From the NCBI GenBank assembly GCA_003501665.1, contig DNOQ01000316.1, forward strand, positions 1 to 8,050: 8,050 bases of DNA, given 5' to 3'. The translations under genes and the position numbers were made by a program. The notes under the pieces are model-generated. The model was given only the letters and a program-made list of their open reading frames with translations. It was not told the DNA's origin and did not search any database. Below are positions 6,332-8,050 of the stretch, piece after piece. Position 1 is the stretch's first letter, and each line of letters opens with the position of its first letter. The DNA comes from Bacteroidales bacterium. GTDB lineage: Bacteria; Bacteroidota; Bacteroidia; Bacteroidales; VadinHA17.

Positions 6332-7528
6332 TCAGATAATGTTTTTCTTCAGTTCAATCGTTCTTTTAACTGATAAGTTTATCAGGTCATACGCGTTCAT
6401 TATTCGTTCTCCGGAATTTATATCGTATGCCACAGCCATTCGCTCTGTGCAGCAATAGCACGGGTCAACTGCTGCAAGTGAGATGGTAGCATCTGAAATA
6501 GTTTGTCCGATGCATGACTTTTTGAAAGTGGCAATGTTTGTATAGCTCGGAGCCCGGATCTTATGTCTGACGGGTGAGCTGGAGCCATCGGAAACAACAA
6601 AATGAAATACTTCTCCCCGTGGAGCTTCTGCACGCCCTGTACCGGAACCTTCAGGTATCTCCTTTACTTTAACTGCAATCTCTCCTTCTGTTGTTTTTTC
6701 CAGACCTCCAAGGCATTGTTCAATAATTGATACGGATTCATACATTTCAAGAAGCCTTACCTTTGCTTTTGCAAAGACATCACCCTCCTCAGCGGTTATC
6801 ACTTTCCAGTTTACCAGAGGATAGGCAGCATAAGGATCATCCTTTCTTATATCAATAGCCAGACCCGATGCTCTTGCCGTCGGACCGACAGCTGCATAAT
6901 CAATGATATCCTGTTTTGTGAGTATCCCAACACCTTTTGTCCTCACATGAATTACCGGGTCATCCATAACGGCGCCGGTCAGTAAATCATTTTTCTTCCT
7001 GAAATCACTCATTATTTTTCTGATAGCAGGTATTTTATTATTCTCGATATCCCTTCGAACACCTCCTACTTTGAACATTGCATAGCTGTTCCTGTTGCCG
7101 GTTATCATCTCAAACAGGTCCAGAATGGGTTCACGGTATTTCCATGCCCACATGAAGACTGTATTATATCCCAGGAAATGACCCGCGAGGCCAACCCAGA
7201 GAAGATGACTGTGTATCCTCTCAAGTTCTCCAATTATTGATCTGATATACTTAGTCCTGTCTGTTATCTCGACTCCGGCAATCTCTTCAACTGCATTTGC
7301 GAAAGCAAAAGGATGGGAGGTCGAACAGATTCCGCAAATACGCTCAACCAGGAAGAAAACCTGATCGTATGTTTTTGATTCACTGAGTTTTTCTATTCCA
7401 CGGTGATTATAGCCCGTTTCCCATTTAATATCCTTTACTATTTCGCCGTCACAATAAAGCTTGAATAATTCAGGCTCCTCCTGCAATGGGTGATAAGGTC
7501 CGATCGGTATGAGTGTCTTTTTGCTCAT
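6332..7528 (-). CDS. Group 4 [NiFe]-hydrogenase-type large subunit (NuoD/MbhL/HycE-like)
   Basis: A 398-residue cytoplasmic catalytic subunit of the NuoD (49 kDa) / energy-converting hydrogenase large-subunit family. The N-terminal region has GYNHRGIEKL (39-48) and the first metal motif RICGICSTSHPFAFA, with C65 and C68. The C-terminal motif DPCYCCTERM has C357 and C360, so all four cysteines expected to bind the Ni-Fe site are present; C359 is an extra cysteine where Ser is common. Respiratory NuoD lacks these cysteines, which argues for a hydrogenase-type centre. About 35 residues follow Arg363, which could be a maturation peptide like that of HycE, though some group 4 enzymes are not cleaved. 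The gene starts 14 bp after the NuoC-like gene. The substrate (protons/H2 with ferredoxin or formate) cannot be read here because the partner subunits are outside the window. Confidence 0.93.
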   Translation of the reverse strand: MSKKTLIPIGPYHPLQEEPELFKLYCDGEIVKDIKWETGYNHRGIEKLSESKTYDQVFFLVERICGICSTSHPFAFANAVEEIAGVEITDRTKYIRSIIGELERIHSHLLWVGLAGHFLGYNTVFMWAWKYREPILDLFEMITGNRNSYAMFKVGGVRRDIENNKIPAIRKIMSDFRKKNDLLTGAVMDDPVIHVRTKGVGILTKQDIIDYAAVGPTARASGLAIDIRKDDPYAAYPLVNWKVITAEEGDVFAKAKVRLLEMYESVSIIEQCLGGLEKTTEGEIAVKVKEIPEGSGTGRAEAPRGEVFHFVVSDGSSSPVRHKIRAPSYTNIATFKKSCIGQTISDATISLAAVDPCYCCTERMAVAYDINSGERIMNAYDLINLSVKRTIELKKNII

Positions 7529-7542
7529 TGTCTGTCAGGTTC

Positions 7543-7980
7543 TTATTTGAACTCTTTCCTGTATGGATAAACACCTTCTGCCCAGTTACCTTCAGATATC
7601 AGCTTCTCCTGATTGGGATGGTTCACGAAATTGATCCCGAACAATTCATGCATCTCTCTTTCAATCCAGTTAGATGCATTGAACATATTTGAGAGAGATT
7701 CTATCTGAGGATTTTCATTATCAAGAATCACATGAATATTCAAAACAAGGCCGGTAACATCCATGCTGTAATGATAATTTATCTCAAATCCTCTTTTCGT
7801 ATGTAATGCCGAAGCTATGATAAATCTTAATCCGGCACTTTTATACAAATATTCTGCCACTCTTAATATGGATTCTGGTTTAATTGAAACCGTTGCCCTC
7901 TTATCACTTTTTTTCACCACCTCAATAACCTCCGTATTGAAGTTCTCCCTTAATTTCCCAATAACCAGATCAGTTTCCAT
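7543..7980 (-). CDS. NuoC-like 30 kDa subunit of the hydrogenase complex (MbhK-like)
   Basis: A 145-residue soluble protein of the complex I 30 kDa / NuoC family. The defining motif WIEREMHELFGINFVNHP is at residues 105-122, and the end YPYRKEFK (138-145) is the usual NuoC ending, in which the chain runs along the large subunit. It is shorter than respiratory NuoC and similar in size to small hydrogenase versions such as MbhK. It should sit on the cytoplasmic arm and stabilise the large subunit. In E. coli HycE the equivalent domain is fused to the large subunit; here it is a separate gene 14 bp upstream. The start METDLVIGK at 7980 is directly preceded by an in-frame TAG, so no longer form is possible. 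It is the first operon gene visible in the window. Confidence 0.92.
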   Translation of the reverse strand: METDLVIGKLRENFNTEVIEVVKKSDKRATVSIKPESILRVAEYLYKSAGLRFIIASALHTKRGFEINYHYSMDVTGLVLNIHVILDNENPQIESLSNMFNASNWIEREMHELFGINFVNHPNQEKLISEGNWAEGVYPYRKEFK

Positions 7981-7995
7981 CTATTCTTTTTTCAT

Positions 7996-8030
7996 CTCTT
8001 AACCCTAAACTCTTAACTCTCACCTCTCAC
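7996..8030. repeat. Short direct repeats in the leader of the NuoC-like gene
   Basis: On the plus strand, CTCTTAAC occurs at 7996-8003 and 8010-8017. A perfect 7-bp tandem CTCTCAC follows at 8017-8023 and 8024-8030. No gene is seen between 7981 and 8050; the only minus-strand reading frame is a four-codon MKKE stretch (7995-7981) abutting the NuoC-like start. The tract looks like a decayed or interspersed non-coding repeat. Confidence 0.6.
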
Positions 8031-8031
8031 A

Positions 8032-8047
8032 AGCCTTCGCTGAAGCT
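8032..8047. repeat. Small bulged hairpin at the right edge
   Basis: AGC-C-TTC-GCT-GAA-GCT can fold as a 6-bp stem with one bulged C and a 3-nt loop. It could be the edge of a larger interspersed repeat or part of a terminator or attenuator for something to the right. There is no U-tract in the visible sequence, so I do not call it a terminator. Confidence 0.45.
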
Positions 8048-8050
8048 ACG

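Noticed and set aside
8032..8047. Rho-independent terminator at the right edge
   Set aside because: The stem is only 6 bp with a bulge, and no U-run follows on either strand within the window.

Overview
All recognised genes in this window lie on the minus strand and read from right to left. They form one compact gene cluster for a membrane-bound, complex I-like enzyme. Its catalytic side is of the group 4 [NiFe]-hydrogenase type, and its membrane side is a full set of Mrp/Mnh (multisubunit Na+/H+ antiporter) proteins. The host is probably an anaerobic bacterium. The moderate-to-low GC content, the scarcity of Shine-Dalgarno motifs before starts, and an S23-type four-helix-bundle gene flanked by inverted repeats would fit Bacteroidota or a related phylum. 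That placement is an inference; no taxonomic marker gene is present.

Layout in transcription order. 8050-7981 is a short non-coding leader with small repeats and a hairpin. 7980-7543 encodes a NuoC-like 30 kDa subunit. 7528-6332 encodes a NuoD-like hydrogenase large subunit that keeps all four [NiFe]-ligand cysteines. 6326-4428 encodes a NuoL/MrpA-N-like antiporter subunit. 4417-3890 encodes a MrpA-C-like (MbhD/MbhE) subunit. 3875-3404 is an inverted-repeat-bounded insertion carrying a four-helix-bundle gene. Then follow mnhB (3370-2933), mnhC (2936-2598), mnhD (2594-1056), mnhE (1059-574), mnhF (577-311) and mnhG (309 to the left edge, truncated). Most junctions are 4-bp ATGA overlaps or gaps of 1 to 14 bp, as expected of a translationally coupled operon.

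How the parts should work together, from known family members (Pyrococcus Mbh and Mbx/MBS, and Mrp antiporters): the NuoC/NuoD-like proteins form part of a cytoplasmic electron-transfer module. Redox turnover there drives proton and/or sodium movement through the two antiporter-like subunits and the small Mrp subunits. The NuoB-like small subunit, the NuoI-like ferredoxin subunit and the NuoH-like membrane anchor needed for a working complex are not in the window. They may lie beyond the right edge or elsewhere.

The main oddities are three. First, the IVS-like element sits inside the operon and accounts for almost the whole gap between the MrpA-C-like gene and mnhB. Second, a glycine replaces the usually conserved TM5 glutamate in the large antiporter subunit, while the MnhD paralogue keeps its glutamate. 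Third, the large subunit has an intact, slightly unusual DPCYCC metal-binding motif, which points to a real hydrogenase rather than a metal-free complex I relative.
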